The notes beneath the pieces are model-generated. The model did no database searches and was not told the origin of the DNA. It was given only the letters and a program-made list of their open reading frames with translations. A DNA stretch of 64,000 bases from Datnioides undecimradiatus (taxonomy: Eukaryota; Chordata; Actinopteri; Lobotiformes; Datnioididae): assembly GCA_008933995.1 (NCBI GenBank), contig WARS01000012.1, positions 5,580,001 through 5,644,000 of the forward strand, written 5' to 3'. Made by a program: the position numbers and the translations under genes. Positions 1 to 13,000 of the stretch are shown piece by piece; position 1 is the stretch's first letter, and every line of letters starts with the position of its first letter.

Positions 1-469
1 AAACAGCAGCTGGCAACACAACCAACAAACTCCGACAAAATGTCAATGAGGCTCAAAACTCCTGCATTAAAGTTGGAACTCAAGTCGTCAAAATCTACAG
101 CCAGTTACAATACCACATATAATATCTAAGAATAAAGCAAATAACATAATCTCTTCAGCATCACAGATGGTGTAAAGCATGTCAGTGGTTATTGCTGTGA
201 AGAAATAAAATCAATGAAAATATTGGATTCCTTAGCGGACAGGCGTTGAATATTAAGAGTACTTGGTAGGTATCTGTGGGATTCTACAGTTAATGAAACA
301 CTTTTCAGACTCAATATTTTTAACATCAAACCAGCAGTAACCAATTTCTCTGCCACTTGAGGCCCAGGAGACAAATTGTGAACACACCATTGACACATCA
401 TCATATTTCAAGTTGTTATGGTCATTTTGAGTCATGTCTGTGTCTGGCAAATGCAACTCTAATATTCAC

Positions 470-503
470 CTTTTTTAGTTCTGCTTTTGGTCTCTTCCAG
501 CTC
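470..503 (-). other. Candidate 34-nt micro-exon, possibly downstream of the 5.6 kb exon
   Basis: On the minus strand the acceptor atttccctcag is followed by 34 nt and the donor AAG|GTGAAT. Joined to the phase-2 exon ending at 5634, the frame stays open (peptide 'SWKRPKAELKK') and ends in phase 0. Read in phase 0 it gives 'ELEETKSRTKK'. Two of three frames are open and the peptide is hydrophilic. There is no homology to support it. Confidence 0.2.
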
Positions 504-3500
504 CTGAGGGAAATATCTGGCTATTAGCAGCAAAATGCTGCTCTATATTCAATGAGTGAGAGTGCACAGTGATTGTTTAGAGATTTTCCACTGAGAACAA
601 TGCTATTAAACCTGTGATAGTCAACAAAAACAGTGACGGTGGAGGCTGTTGGCTAAACAAAGAGCCAAAAAAATGTAATAATAACTCCATATATAATTAA
701 CAACAAGTCAGTGGATCAGGTCAGTAGGATACATCCATGGGGGACCATGAATGTCTCTTCAAGTAGTGATTTAAAACCTCACAGTGGGAAAAGGAATAAT
801 TAATAAACATGTTTATAGTAATAACATCCCAGAGAGAGAAAAGAAAAGAAAAAGAAAGAGCAACATTTATGATAAATGTAGTCCTAACTAGCAGAAGTAC
901 AACTGGGATAAATTAGACGAGGAGACATCTTCACCATCCTATCACTCATTCCAAGTCCACAGGAATCACAATGCTGTAATGACATACATCTATTATTGCG
1001 AGCAGCTCTAAATTCTAAATCATGAAATCACATGACTTATTGTTTGGGTGTCATTTCAGACACCTTCAAAATTAGCAGTGCGTTTTGTTGGAGTGTAGAC
1101 TAATGGCCTGAAAAATTTCACACTTTTTATTTCTTTCACATGTTGTAACATGGTAACATTCAAACTATGTTCATAAACCAAGAGAATCTGTCTTTAGTTG
1201 CAAAGCAGCTAGTGTTGCTCACAAAGGCCTGACAAACTCAATAAGATGTGTCTATGACAGCTTATGGTGAGCATTAAGCCAAATAGATCTATATCTCTGT
1301 TACAGACACAACAACACTGCCTGGATAGGTTTGAAAGAAGCATTCAGAATTATGAGTTTCACTGAACAACAAGAAGAAAATTACAATACAATGGGAGGTG
1401 TCAGCTCTTAACCTGCTAAAATGGATCCCACCACATTGTAAATGCAAAATAGTTGGGCAATACAATAATAAGGCCAATAAAATCAGACAGACTACATACG
1501 CTTTTGTCTACCCTGTTCACTTCCACCCTCCAATAGAAATTGAAGAACTCAGCCATGGCCTGCTATCTGTCAGGAATAAGAATAGTTAGCCTTGCTCACA
1601 TGAGTGTGGCTAATTCAATATGACATCTTTCTAATAGGTAGTGTGGCCACTGGGAGGAAGGGACCAGATACAGACCAAGTACAGACATCGCAGGTGGGGA
1701 AGAAAGTAAATGTAAATAATGCTCTAATGAGATAATCTAGTGTCATGAATACGGTGGGATCAGATGGTAAAATCTAAAGTAGCCTTTAATAATGCTGTTG
1801 TTGATCATCATTATTCTGAAAAACAAACATATTATTACAAAATTTGCAGCAATCATGGAAGTCAGTTCTAGATGACAAATTGGGGGAACAGTAGAAAAAC
1901 ATGCAAACTGAATCAGTGCCATTAGTTAAAGTTGTTTTACTTGCCTTTAACTTCAAAAGTGATCATGAAAACCTAGAGTGCACTACTAACTCATAAAATA
2001 TTTTGTTATTATCTTGTGTCCTGGTTGTTTTTAGGGCTCTTCAATGCTTCATGCACAGATAAAAATAAATAAGAAAATAAACACAATGATCAGAATGATC
2101 TCATTGATCCTGTTGGAAGACTGATCAGAGACGCATGGTACTATCTTTTACTATAGAATTAGGGCAATGCATTCAACACAAACCCTGAACTGAACCAGTC
2201 TCTGTGTTGACAGAGAAATAGAAATGCTTTCTCACAGTTATTGAGCAGATGAACGTTGCTGCTGTACTCAGACCTTCTCTCCCATCTGAATTGGACAGTA
2301 CAAATCAGTCAAACTCCAGGCCATTATTTCCATGTAGACATGCACAGGTCATGAAAGGTCAACCTGTTTCTATGATGGGGCTTTTATTAAATCACTGGGG
2401 ATTTTGAGCTCTCCATAAATCAGTTACTGTGTGTGTTAACCTCAGACAGCCGTGGGGCAGAAGAAACAGGGGGTTGTTTTTTTAGGGTGTTTGTGGTGAT
2501 TGTCACAGTTATTCCACTGCTGTCAGTGGGGCAGCCTGAGGTGATTGTAATGAAATCTGAGTAGGGCTCTTCCAGCCATGCCAAGCTCTGTGGAAACCAG
2601 GCTAGTTAGTAAGCTCTGCCTATGACCCTGTGTGGACCCAGTGAGCAAACAGCATCACTCCAGTCTCACAAACTGTTGCAATAAGGAAATTCAGGCCATT
2701 TTTCTAAACAAATATCTAATTTTAACAATGAAAACTTCTAAATTTATCTTTGCTTTTAGTTTGCAGCACTCCTGTTGGCTTGTAGCTGACTACGCAGGTT
2801 AGAAGGTGGTCACTAGCTTCAGTGGCCCCAAAAGATTTTGCTTATTTATATTCTCAAGATCCATTTGTATTTAATATTGCTTTCCATTATATTTTATCTG
2901 TGAGATATATCTTGGTACCATGGCACATATTTTCTTATTGATTTCCTAATATCTGAAAAAATCGTGACATTTTAATGCATTTTTAATAGTTTTGTTCAGC
3001 CTCACGCTCATTTTCTATGTACATATATGAAATATACTGAAGAAAAATATATATGTATATACAAAATATGAGGCTATTAGAAGGGGCCACATCAAACGCA
3101 TGGTGATGCGCAGACAATATGAAAAACTCCTACATCTATTTCTCAATAAAAGACAATAGAGAAATAGAAGCTTTTATGAACAGTGTGATGAAGCATTAGC
3201 TGCTAACTGAGAATCGTGGGACCCAGACTAGGCAGGTTTACCCATGCAGGTAGTTCATTTAGCATCCTATGTGTGCATCATTCAGTCAGCATGACCAGAA
3301 AGAAGAACAGCAGAGCTTTGACCCAGATTAAGAAGAACTGAACTAAAAGACAGCTTGAATCTATTTTGGCCAAATTTACAGTAACATACAAATGTCTCAT
3401 CACTATTGCAGACATCTCTCTGTAGTTCTCATAGCTGAAACCTCATCTTTTTTGAGTGTCTATAGTGTATAGCATTTTTTGTGTCCTACATCACAAAATA

Positions 3501-3618
3501 CTCTATTGTAATTTGTACATGTGTATCCCCATTATTTACACTAGATGTGATGATTTGCTCACCTTAATAGCAAACAGCCCTAAAGCATCAAAACATTTGC
3601 ACACATGTTGATTGTACG

Positions 3619-3626
3619 TGACGTCA
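3619..3626. promoter_or_regulatory. Palindromic CRE site (TGACGTCA)
   Basis: A perfect cAMP-response element of the kind bound by CREB/ATF proteins. It stands alone, 1.6 kb left of the CpG-rich island and with no core promoter around it, so it may be chance. Confidence 0.2.
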
Positions 3627-4236
3627 GTGCTATCAGATGACAGCACTAGAGGACACGGCGTCTGTTTTCTGAAAAATCTGAGTGTTGAATGAATTCAGCT
3701 GACTATAGAGATGAGAGAGAAACTTTTAGTTAGTGTGAGACTGACTTGAAGACAGAGATCTGATTAAAAGGGATGTGTTTTGCTGATTTAATTGGAATTT
3801 TGGGAGAATGTATCCAGGCATCTGTACAGTCGGTGCAAGAGTCAAAAAATATGTCGCTAACATCAAAGACAGAGTGAAGAAAGTAACAAATATTCATTTG
3901 ATAAAACATAAAGTATGTCTTTTTAAGATCAGAAAGAAGCAAAGTCAAAATTGTCCTTTTTAAATGGAGGTTGGGCTTTTTTAAGTGGAGGTTTGGGGAA
4001 TGCACATCTCTTCTGCACTAACTCATTAACTAACTAACTAAATACCACAGTGAAACAGACAATCTCCCATTGAAAAGGCAAGGACTTAGCAGCGGTTATT
4101 TAAATCGAAGCCGTGGTGCTTCTGTCATCCAGCGTGACTAACAGGATTTGACATGGTGACGAGTGGACGGGTCCCAGGTTCACAAAACACATTCTGTCTG
4201 TCTGACCCCTTCACACACATGCACACACACAGAAGA

Positions 4237-4376
4237 CCACACACACACACACACACACACTCACACCACACACAGGTAGAAAAGCACATGGCACGTAATC
4301 CAGTGGGTATTCTCACTTTGACGTTCTGCTTCATCATATAACACACACGCGCGCGCGCACACACACCACACACACA
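4237..4376 (+). repeat. (CA)n microsatellites, two blocks
   Basis: Block one is (CA)12 at about 4237-4260. Block two, 4340-4376, is (CA)n interrupted by a (CG)n core ('cgcgcgcgc'), which can adopt Z-DNA. Confidence 0.85.
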
Positions 4377-5169
4377 GCAGCAACAGCAATATTTAGTCAT
4401 GTGTTTGTCACTGCTGGTTCTTTAGCAGTAAATAGCTCTACCTGTGTGCACAATCCACTTTCACACATGACTGAGCAAAGCTTCACATTATATAAGGGTT
4501 CACATGTTGACACCCGGAGCAGGATTAAATTCATAATAAAGATGAGCTATTGTAAGAGCATCATAATAAATAAACAATAACAACACCAACAAAAAGCTAC
4601 CATACTGTATGTCACCCCCACCTTCTGTCACCTTTGACTTTCTCCCCCTCACTATCTGCTCTGTGCTGAGGAGGCGACAGCTTGCGGTAATTTGAGGTAA
4701 TCGGATGACTCTCTCTCCCTCTTTATAATCCTAGACACACACACACACACACACAGGCTGCTTGTGTGGTAACCTGCTTCTGATGGGACCACTGCACAGA
4801 TCATAGATACACTGCCCTGACTTGTTGAAAACAAACTGCTCTCCTGGTATTTTCAGGTGTAATGGGAGATCAATACAGGGGAATGTGTGAGCAGTAAATT
4901 GCTGCACAATTACAGCCTTATTCCACATATGTAATGGGTTTTAACCCGTTAGACAGCGACCACCAGAACTACAACTGCATTCAGTTTGCCCACATTGAGC
5001 AACACATGGAAATCAGACATTATAGCCGGGCCAAGTTACATTAAATTAAATTTATGTTTAGTCAGCCTTTATTCATGCTCCCTTGCAGATCACTGATAAC
5101 TAATAGCAAAAAGAGATCTGTGGTCAATTAAAGCGACGTGTTGCATGTAAATGTGCTGAGTTGTCTCCA

Positions 5170-6450
5170 ATTAATTCAAGTCGACGTGTATTTACTAAAC
5201 CAGCAGCGACGCTCCTCCTCAGCCGGTTTCAGCACCGCGGACAGCGAATTCACCCACTCACCGCGAAACCTGAGGAGGAAGCTGTGAGCCCCAACTGTTC
5301 AAAGTACTGTAGACCTCACTGTCATACCGAGAGCGAGTAGTTTTTCAAAGCATGTGCCAGCAGCTAAAGCCGATATGTGCCTTTAGTTTCTCTTTCAGTA
5401 ACAAGAGCATGCAAACTTCCTCATTTCTACCAAAAAGAAGAATACCGAGTACCGAATACCCATAGAGAGTCAGAGAAATATGAACCATGCAACTCTGCGA
5501 TAGTCTATAAATAATACAACCGGGAGAGGATAAAATGAATGCATTAAAAATAACAAATAAAAAGCCAAAGTCAGAGCAGAGGTGTTGCATTAATTAATAC
5601 AGGTTCAAGAGGGATTTCTTGTGTAAGACTTACCCCGTTATCCTCGTTGAAGCCATATGTTTAACATGCAAATCTACTTTTCCACACTCTGTTGCCGTCT
5701 CTGGGCCGCGGTCAGACACAGCCCGAAGACAAAATCCAGGAAATAACATCCACAACAACTCATCCACCCGCCTGGCTAAAGACCGACCCCACTATTTTTT
5801 TTTTTTTTTTTTGGAGGCGGTGGTGTAGGGGGTGGAGGGGAGGCGGTGGGTGGGGAGGCGAGTAGAGGGGAGAAGGAGAAATACCGCCGTCCGCACCTTC
5901 AAGACGCGAAAGAAAGAGGGGAAAAAAGAGCCGAGTTGTTTGTTTTCAAGTCACACACACTCACTCACACACACACACACACACACACAAAAAAAAAGAG
6001 ATAAGACTGTTGTGGCCCCTTATGCAGTGAAAAATAGTCTCTCTCTCCTCTGGTCCTCTTTTAGTTCAAGTCTCCAGTGTGGGACTTGCAAGGTAACTAC
6101 GAGCTCTGTAGGGGAGAGGCAGGGTAACACTATATCTCGTCTAGTATTCCCCCTGCTCTCTCGACCAGGGAGAGAGAGAGAAAGAGCGAGAGAGCGAGAG
6201 AGGGGGAGAGAGAGAGGGAGACAGAGAGAGGCGATGCGGTGTCAGACAGGGAGCTTTTGTCGGAGGGTAGCCGTGCATTTACCGCAGGAGCAGCAGGCAG
6301 CAGCAGTGATCATCGGTGCACCGGCCGTAATCTAATTACGTCCACGGCAAAAGGCGCACGGATTACCGGGTGGTTGCTCTGCTCCGCACCGCTCCGCTCT
6401 GGTCTTTGCGCCCCATGGCGGAGAGGGAAGCACAGGCGCTCTGTTTGGCT
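5170..6450 (-). promoter_or_regulatory. CpG-rich promoter-like island
   Basis: This is the only long stretch dense in CpG in the window (for example 'gacgctcctcctcagccgg', 'caccgcggacagcg', 'accgccgtccgcacc', 'gcaccggccgtaat'), set in AT-rich DNA. It also holds a T19 run (5785-5803), a (CA)n at 5952-5988 and a long GA-rich tract (6171-6232). On the minus strand two good donors occur: GCG|GTGAGT near 5258 and GGG|GTAAGT at 5634/5633. This suggests a bidirectional or minus-strand housekeeping- or neuronal-type promoter. The gene it serves is not identified. Confidence 0.5.
5634..5749 (-). CDS. Candidate first coding exon of an unidentified minus-strand gene
   Basis: From an ATG at 5749-5747 an open frame of 38 codons plus two bases runs straight into the consensus donor GGG|GTAAGT (last exon base 5634). 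The peptide begins MLFPGFCLRAV and ends HMASTRIT. A second in-frame ATG lies eight codons before the donor and may be the real start. An upstream ATG at 5763 opens a short frame that ends before the donor, as upstream ORFs do. I recognise no family. The exon could equally be untranslated. Confidence 0.25.
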
Positions 6451-8884
6451 GTCTTATCAAAATTTAACTCGTCACTATCCACTCGGTGAAAAAAAGTTCA
6501 GATCTTCACACATCTCCCGTCCAATCAGACTTCACTATCTTTTCTGCTCTGTCTCACAATGTGTTAACCATGGTAAATCTTAAATTAAAAAAAAATAATA
6601 ATAATTAGTGCAACTAACTCGGATTTTAGACACGTTTGGAGCTGTAAACCAGTATTATTTACTTAGGATTAACTGTTCCCTTATGTTTATTCCACAGCTG
6701 AAGTCGTTTTACCGTGTATTTACAGGAGAAGTCAAATATCAGATTCATTTCAGCACCACCTTAAATTTTATTTGGCCACCTCACTTCAATGGAGGCTCAG
6801 ATCACTACTCTCTTACTACTAAGAAAACATGCACCTGTGGCACTGCTGCACATTAAAACAGCTAGGAGTCTAAGAAATTACATGACACAACATCCATCTA
6901 CAGATGACTGGCTGCAGCCCTCTCATAGTGGGTGAGAGTGCTCTGTACTTCCTTGTCTAAACCTATTGCTACATTACCCTCAATGCAACTAGAACACTGA
7001 CAATTAGAGAAACTTACATGTTTATGTTGCTAACGGAGGCTAATGTAGCATTGTGCCTCTAGCATCAAGCAGAAATGCGCAGCAGACTACAAATCCTTCA
7101 ATCTACAATCCTTCAACTCCACAACCATGAGATATTTTAATGTTCAAACTTGTAGGTTTCAGCAGCAACCATTGTTGACTCTAGTGACATCACTAGAGGA
7201 AATTTCTCACAAATTAATCTTTTATATTTAAACAGTAAAATTGATGCATTATACTTTTTTATGCAGTTTTTGAGTAAACATACTTACTTTCCACCACTTT
7301 GCAGCATACATGACATAAAATGAGTTACAAATTAAAGCCCCAGTTCACCTAACCTTCGTGTTTTTGTCCAAAGAAAGAACTCAGGACATTCTTGCTGTGA
7401 GGAGACCAGCAGAACTAACAACTCTTCAACATGCAAGCCCTGCTCACGCCCAGCATACAAAACTACATCAGTTCCAAAAAGTCTGCCATGACTCCTTAAA
7501 ATGTTTGACTATACGAAATGTGTTGCTCCTACAAATAATTGTAAACATTGTAATCAGTCTAACGGCACAGGGGGAAATGCAGAAGACACGCTGGCTAAAG
7601 AAGCGTCACAGCCAGCGCCTTTTAAAATAATTACTGTGAATATGTAGATTTGAAGAGCCTCACTGAACTCCTGCAAAGACTCTGTAAAAGTTGATTATAC
7701 ATCTTCAGTGTGGGTTGATGAATCTCTAAAGTCTCCATGGAAAGAAAAAAACGTGTAATCCTGCTCTGGAGCTCTCACCATCTTTATACTATAAAGATTT
7801 TTTTTTTTTCTCAGCCTGCTGATCTGTTCACTGTTTGTTTTGAGAAGAGATTACGTTCGAGGCAATTGCAAAGGGTTATTTACTTTGTGAGCCATTGTAC
7901 TTCCCCAAACTAGATATTGGCACCTAAAAAAGAAAATATATCAACACAGCAGTAGAAATAGGCTACGAGAGGACAAGGACAGTAAACATTGACTTAATTT
8001 ACTCTGTGTCTACTCTGTTAGCCCATCTGGACAGAAAAATACACTAAACTGAAGGAGGAAAATCTAAAATCGGGTAAACCTTTACCTAATTTGCTTTACG
8101 TCAAAGTCATCCAGCTCTACTTCCACATCTATTTGACCCGGAGTAGAATTTAGTTGTTGGCTCATCCTCTTAGAAAGCAGAAACTATGAGCCTCTTCTTT
8201 GCGGGGCTATCAAGTTATTCAATAAACTGCAAAAACCAACAAATATGAGACGTTGTTTGACACAAATCTGGCTGCCTAAATTCCCAGCAGCTCCATTTAT
8301 GGCTGCAAAAACAACTTAAATTGATTACAACTAGCTAATCCTGTAGGTAAACAGCTTTAATGTAACTCCCTCAAATCTTAATTCTTAATAAAGTCAGCAG
8401 TCTAGATGGGGAGGTTTTTAGGCAAGATGAAACTCTGTGTCTCCTGCTTTCTATAAAAGCAGAATTTTGCTATCATACTGTAGCCCAATATATAACAGTT
8501 ATCAGAGACCTTTATCGCCAGTCATAAAAGGCTTGGCATCAATTTGTTTTGGTGTAAGGAGGCTGCATTTTGGATCCCAGGAGGTATTTAAAATTAGCAG
8601 CAAGAGGTGCACTGACTATGCTACACTAAAAACACAACGCTGCTGCCATTCTTCTTCCTTAACTAAGATGTGTCACCTGCAAATCGGCAAAAATGTTCCT
8701 CTCATTATTGCCATGAGAGATCCCTAGCGTTAAACGATCAAAATGATGCACAATCCCAAAGTGCTTTGTAGCAGTCATGCAGCAGACAACTGTACAGTGG
8801 CTATAATAATGCAACTCACCCTCAAGTGTGCTCATTCAGGGCTTTATCCTCTGCTAATAAAATATTTGATAGGAAGAGTGATAG

Positions 8885-10040
8885 CTGTGAGACAGCCATC
8901 TGCTCAGTGATATTACAGTGCATCTCGTAATTACTTTCTTTATTTTATAATTTAATGGCAAAGTTCAGATACGGTGGATGAAGGCAGATAGCCAGGCCAG
9001 TTCATGCTCCTGTATCACTTTACCTGTCTGCCCATCTGCTCTGTGGGATTACAGCATTGTGTAACTGTATGTGATGTCCAATCCAGCAATAACTGAGGCA
9101 GCTACATCTACTGTAAAAGGATTCTTAAATGAAATGTTGCTTATAAATTGATCTAGGCATTTGTAACAGTTACAGAGATACTCTAATTTGAAATCTGATT
9201 ACATAATCAAAGGATTGAAATGACTACCAGTAAAAGGGGTTTTCAGGCAGAGGGCCAGGCCAATTATAGCCCCCACACCACTGTGATCTTACTTGTGTGT
9301 CCATCTGCTCCGCTCTGCACTGCGGGATTACACCAAATCCTATTGAGCCCAGGGAATGGCAGCCAAGATCAGTAGGCCTGAACTTATCAAGACAAACCAC
9401 CAGTACAAGAGAGGTTTGTCTCTTCCAACAAAGCACAAGATGGATCAAAAGGAAAGATCATTCACTGATTAATAATGCTCATCTGAGTCTAAGTACAATT
9501 AGTAGATGGCATACTGAAAGTCTGATAATGCTATTATGGAAATAAAAAGTGATTCAGCGAGAGGCACAAAGCCCGAGTCCGGTGGTTCAAGATACCATCA
9601 CATAACTAAGGGAACACAGCTGATTTTATAATATTATTGATCCATAATGGAGAAATTCTCTCTCCACTTGTTTGACCCCACAGGAAGTAGAGACACTGCA
9701 GCACAGGGCACAATTGCACTGGCAGGTTCGGATTTGTCATTTTTTACATAAAAACAGCAGCACTTATCCACAAAGACTGTATGTATCCAGGTTTTCTGTC
9801 TCCCCCTCTGCCACCCTTTTTCTCTCCTTCACTTTGACCAAAAGATTAAATGCAACATTTTACTTTACATTTTGGGAATTTATTTTAATTCAGTTTCTTT
9901 GAATAAATGTGACATGACAGTAATTTCATATGTGGAGGTGCTTTCCTGCTCTGTTCTCTCACTAATGTCAATGCACGGTAAGGTAGACGGCCAGGAGTGG
10001 GGCAAGCTTGGCCCATCTCTGCCATGTGGGAGCAAATCCT
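8885..10040 (+). promoter_or_regulatory. Repeated non-coding module, possible enhancer array
   Basis: A module with 'ggcaga(t/g)(a/g)gccaggcca' followed by 'cccatctgctc' and 'gtgggattaca' occurs at 8980-9060 and again at 9245-9335. The second half alone is at 8890-8920 ('gccatctgctcagtgatattaca'). A weaker copy is at 9985-10035 ('gacggccagga', 'gcccatctctgccatgtggga'). The words and their order are kept while the spacers differ. The DNA is unique-looking and rich in TAATT cores. Enhancer function is an inference. Confidence 0.35.
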
Positions 10041-13000
10041 GTACAGTCCCAGAAAAAAACAGGGAAGCTGCTGTGTGCATTTTAACAGAGGTGGGTCATC
10101 TAACTAGACATTTTTTTGTAAAGCCAATCAGTTTGTCTTAATGCTAAGAGTCTTTTCTCTTGCAAAATGACTGTATGAAAACGCTTTGGATCTAGAGCCA
10201 TTAAATACCAGTTATATAATTATGTAAGTTGTACTGTATATATAGTTAAATACCAGTTAAAATACCTGTTGTGGTCTATATTGTTATGCACTTTGTGATA
10301 GCTTAAGCTTTGCTCTACCCTTATTCCCAATACTACCAAAGTTGTATGTGCTATAACCTAATTATCTTCCTGTAATTGTCCTTCTTTGTTTTCTGCTTTA
10401 TTGCAACTTTTTTATACTTTGTATTTTTGACTGTGTAGCGCAGAGGGGCAAAGGGAGGCTCCTCATTTCCAGCTGGAGATCATTTTGTTGTCCGTACTGT
10501 CACTCTATGCTGTAGCTAGCTAATTAGGCTAACTTTAGTTCCGTGAGTGGGCCAAAGACCTAGTCTCTGTCTGACCTTTAAAAATGAGAGCCTTGTGAGT
10601 CTTAAATATGTTCTTAATGGGTAAACATAATTTAAGGCTATAAGGCTATAAGGTCTAAGGCATCATATAAAGCTAACAGGTCCCAGGGAAAAAGTCGGTG
10701 CCTTCTCTATCATATGATCTATGACATGGAAACATAGAAACAGGGTTGTTCTTGTATTTCAGTGTAAGGCTTGTCCTCATAAGAAATAAACTGTTAGATC
10801 TTATTCTTCATCATGCTTAAAGAAAAACAGAGGCTGAATGTATCTTTTACTTTTCGAATTTTCAAACAGTGTGTTTCAGGATGAGAACTGGCTGATGTGG
10901 CCTATCTCAGTGATGTTACTGGGATTGCTGGAGTTTATTCTCTGCCAAAGGCGATGAATAGCAGGACAGAGGCTACACTTTGATATTCCAGCCTCCAAGA
11001 CTGGCTGTCACGCATCTCGAAAACATTACATGGCGGATATGGTGGTCACCAACAAGATGTTTTTCAAACCGAACCTGTAACTGAACAAAATAATATACCA
11101 TGAAATGAACTTTGGCCTCTGAAGGAATGCTGCGTTAAGTTTGTTATATACACAGTGAGCCAGTTCGCCTACAATGCTAGTTTGCAAGTCATGTTAGAAC
11201 AGATAAAACAGACACACTTGTTTTTTAAAATTTAGTATAGTATTTATAAGTGATGCTCTAAAATCTATATGCAGTATTGCCCCAAGCACACCACTTCAAA
11301 ATACTGACAAACCTAAAGCTTTATAGATCTTCCTTGCAGTTGCTATGTTATGATTGGCCAATCGCTTTTCAAATTAGGGGTTTAGTAATTGGTCATCTCA
11401 TATCTGAAAAACCTTAGAAGAACTGTTTCATGAAGGCATGTTTGTCCTATTTTTCAGTGGCTGAATAGCAGTCAATTCCTTTTCCTATATGAATCTGTGA
11501 GAGAAAGAAATGTAATGAGCACAGGTGTCAGCATAGGTTTTATAATATGTATTCTGTTTGATAACAGAAACAGCATAGGACTAATTCATCAATGAAATCA
11601 AACAAAATGCACAGAGTGAGAGCAGCACAAACACTGAGACAATTACAAAGACAGGAAAGTGAGATTTAAAAAGTATAAAGAACAGACGAGCAGAGACAAA
11701 TGGAAAATGTAAGAGCAACATGAAAGAAAACATTATATTTACTGTCTGCCATCAATGAACCCATCCAGTGCTGGAGCCCTTCCTAGTTCATTTGGTAGAG
11801 CAGATGTTAATAGCTTAACAGGGCTAGGCAGTAAGTGTTTAATTGGGTCTGGGAAAAATGATTTATTCAACACATCTGGGCCCATAAAATAATACTCTCT
11901 GGACTCTGTCCTTTATGAGTCTCAAGCTGGATCCTGTCCCAAACCTGAAAATATAACTGCCTGGTGTGGCTTCAGTTTTCAGTCTTGACAAGCTGAATCT
12001 CTTATAAATACTGTCTGTATCCTGTAGTGATGTCATATCTCCTGAACAGAGCCGGAGAACAACTGCACCTAGTGGGAGGAGAGGCACCGTAGGGGGTGTG
12101 TCGGTGACGATCAAGCAGTGCAGTACAGTTTTAGTGTCAAGGATTACTGGGATTTGTGCATGTCGCCTGCCTGCTCAGACCACATCAAAGCCACATGGTG
12201 CTAGGTGCAGTTCTGCTCTGTCCTTTCATAGATGATCGCTTTGACTTTGATATTTCCCCCAGGAAGGAGTAAAGAAGACACATTTCCTCTGACAAAATAT
12301 GTGTATGGCTGTGGTGAGAGTGGCCACGCAGTGAATGACCACTTAGCCACAATCATGCAGGAGTGTGGATTGTCATGGGGGCCGCATGTTTTTCACATAA
12401 CGGGGGCTGACTGATATCACTGTACTGCATCCCAAATTAGGCAATGGCTTCCTCTTGGACAGAAAGACCACATTTTTAATGTAATTTAAGGTGTCGTGTA
12501 TTTATCTGTAGCTATTTTTGTGCCTCCAGCACACAGGCATCAGATTTTTTTGGCAGATCTGTTCTGGGCTCTTTCCACCATAAAACTGTCATATTGTCAT
12601 ATTGCCATGGCACATACTGTGTTGTTTTGAAAGGAAACAGGTAACTTGATTGGCTGTGGCTTATGCCAGCTGCTACACACCACCTAATAATGTGTTTCTA
12701 ACCTCAATAGTGCAGTTGAATCTTGAGATCTGGCCAAAACCTTCTCACCAGTCAGTCACCAGGACCTGTGGGCTCACACCACCACCACCCTTTCAATGCG
12801 GTTCGCATCATGTGACACGGTTTAAACTGTTGATTCAGGTGTCTTAATATAATTTGAGTCTCAATGCAGTTAACAAACACACGATCTTCCTTTAGCTGCA
12901 CATTGGTGGTGTATTAGCAACTCGCCACATTCAGACATTCAGGATGACAATATTATTTTTATACCAGTTTAAGTGTATCTGCACTCTCTCTACTCACTTT

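Larger units (their letters stand above)
1..5169. other. Non-coding stretch, left edge
   Basis: No gene is recognisable apart from the micro-exon candidate at 470-503. The DNA is AT-rich and mostly unique, with a GA-rich tract near 832-862, the CA microsatellites at 4.2-4.4 kb and a CRE at 3.6 kb. The part at 2280-2660 ('gattgtcacagttattccac') has the texture of a conserved element. If the 5.6 kb exon is real, this is its first intron. Confidence 0.4.

Noticed and set aside
5832-6335. The longest open frame in the window (167 codons, plus strand)
   Set aside because: It is built from GGN, (CA)n and (GA)n low-complexity DNA, has no domain, and overlaps the CpG-rich promoter. Its length is due to the lack of stops in GC-rich repeats.
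12232-12414. Plus-strand 60-codon frame with 'GCGESGHAVNDHLATIM'
   Set aside because: No donor or acceptor fits, the frame ends in a stop without a poly(A) signal, and no family is recognised. Treated as non-coding.
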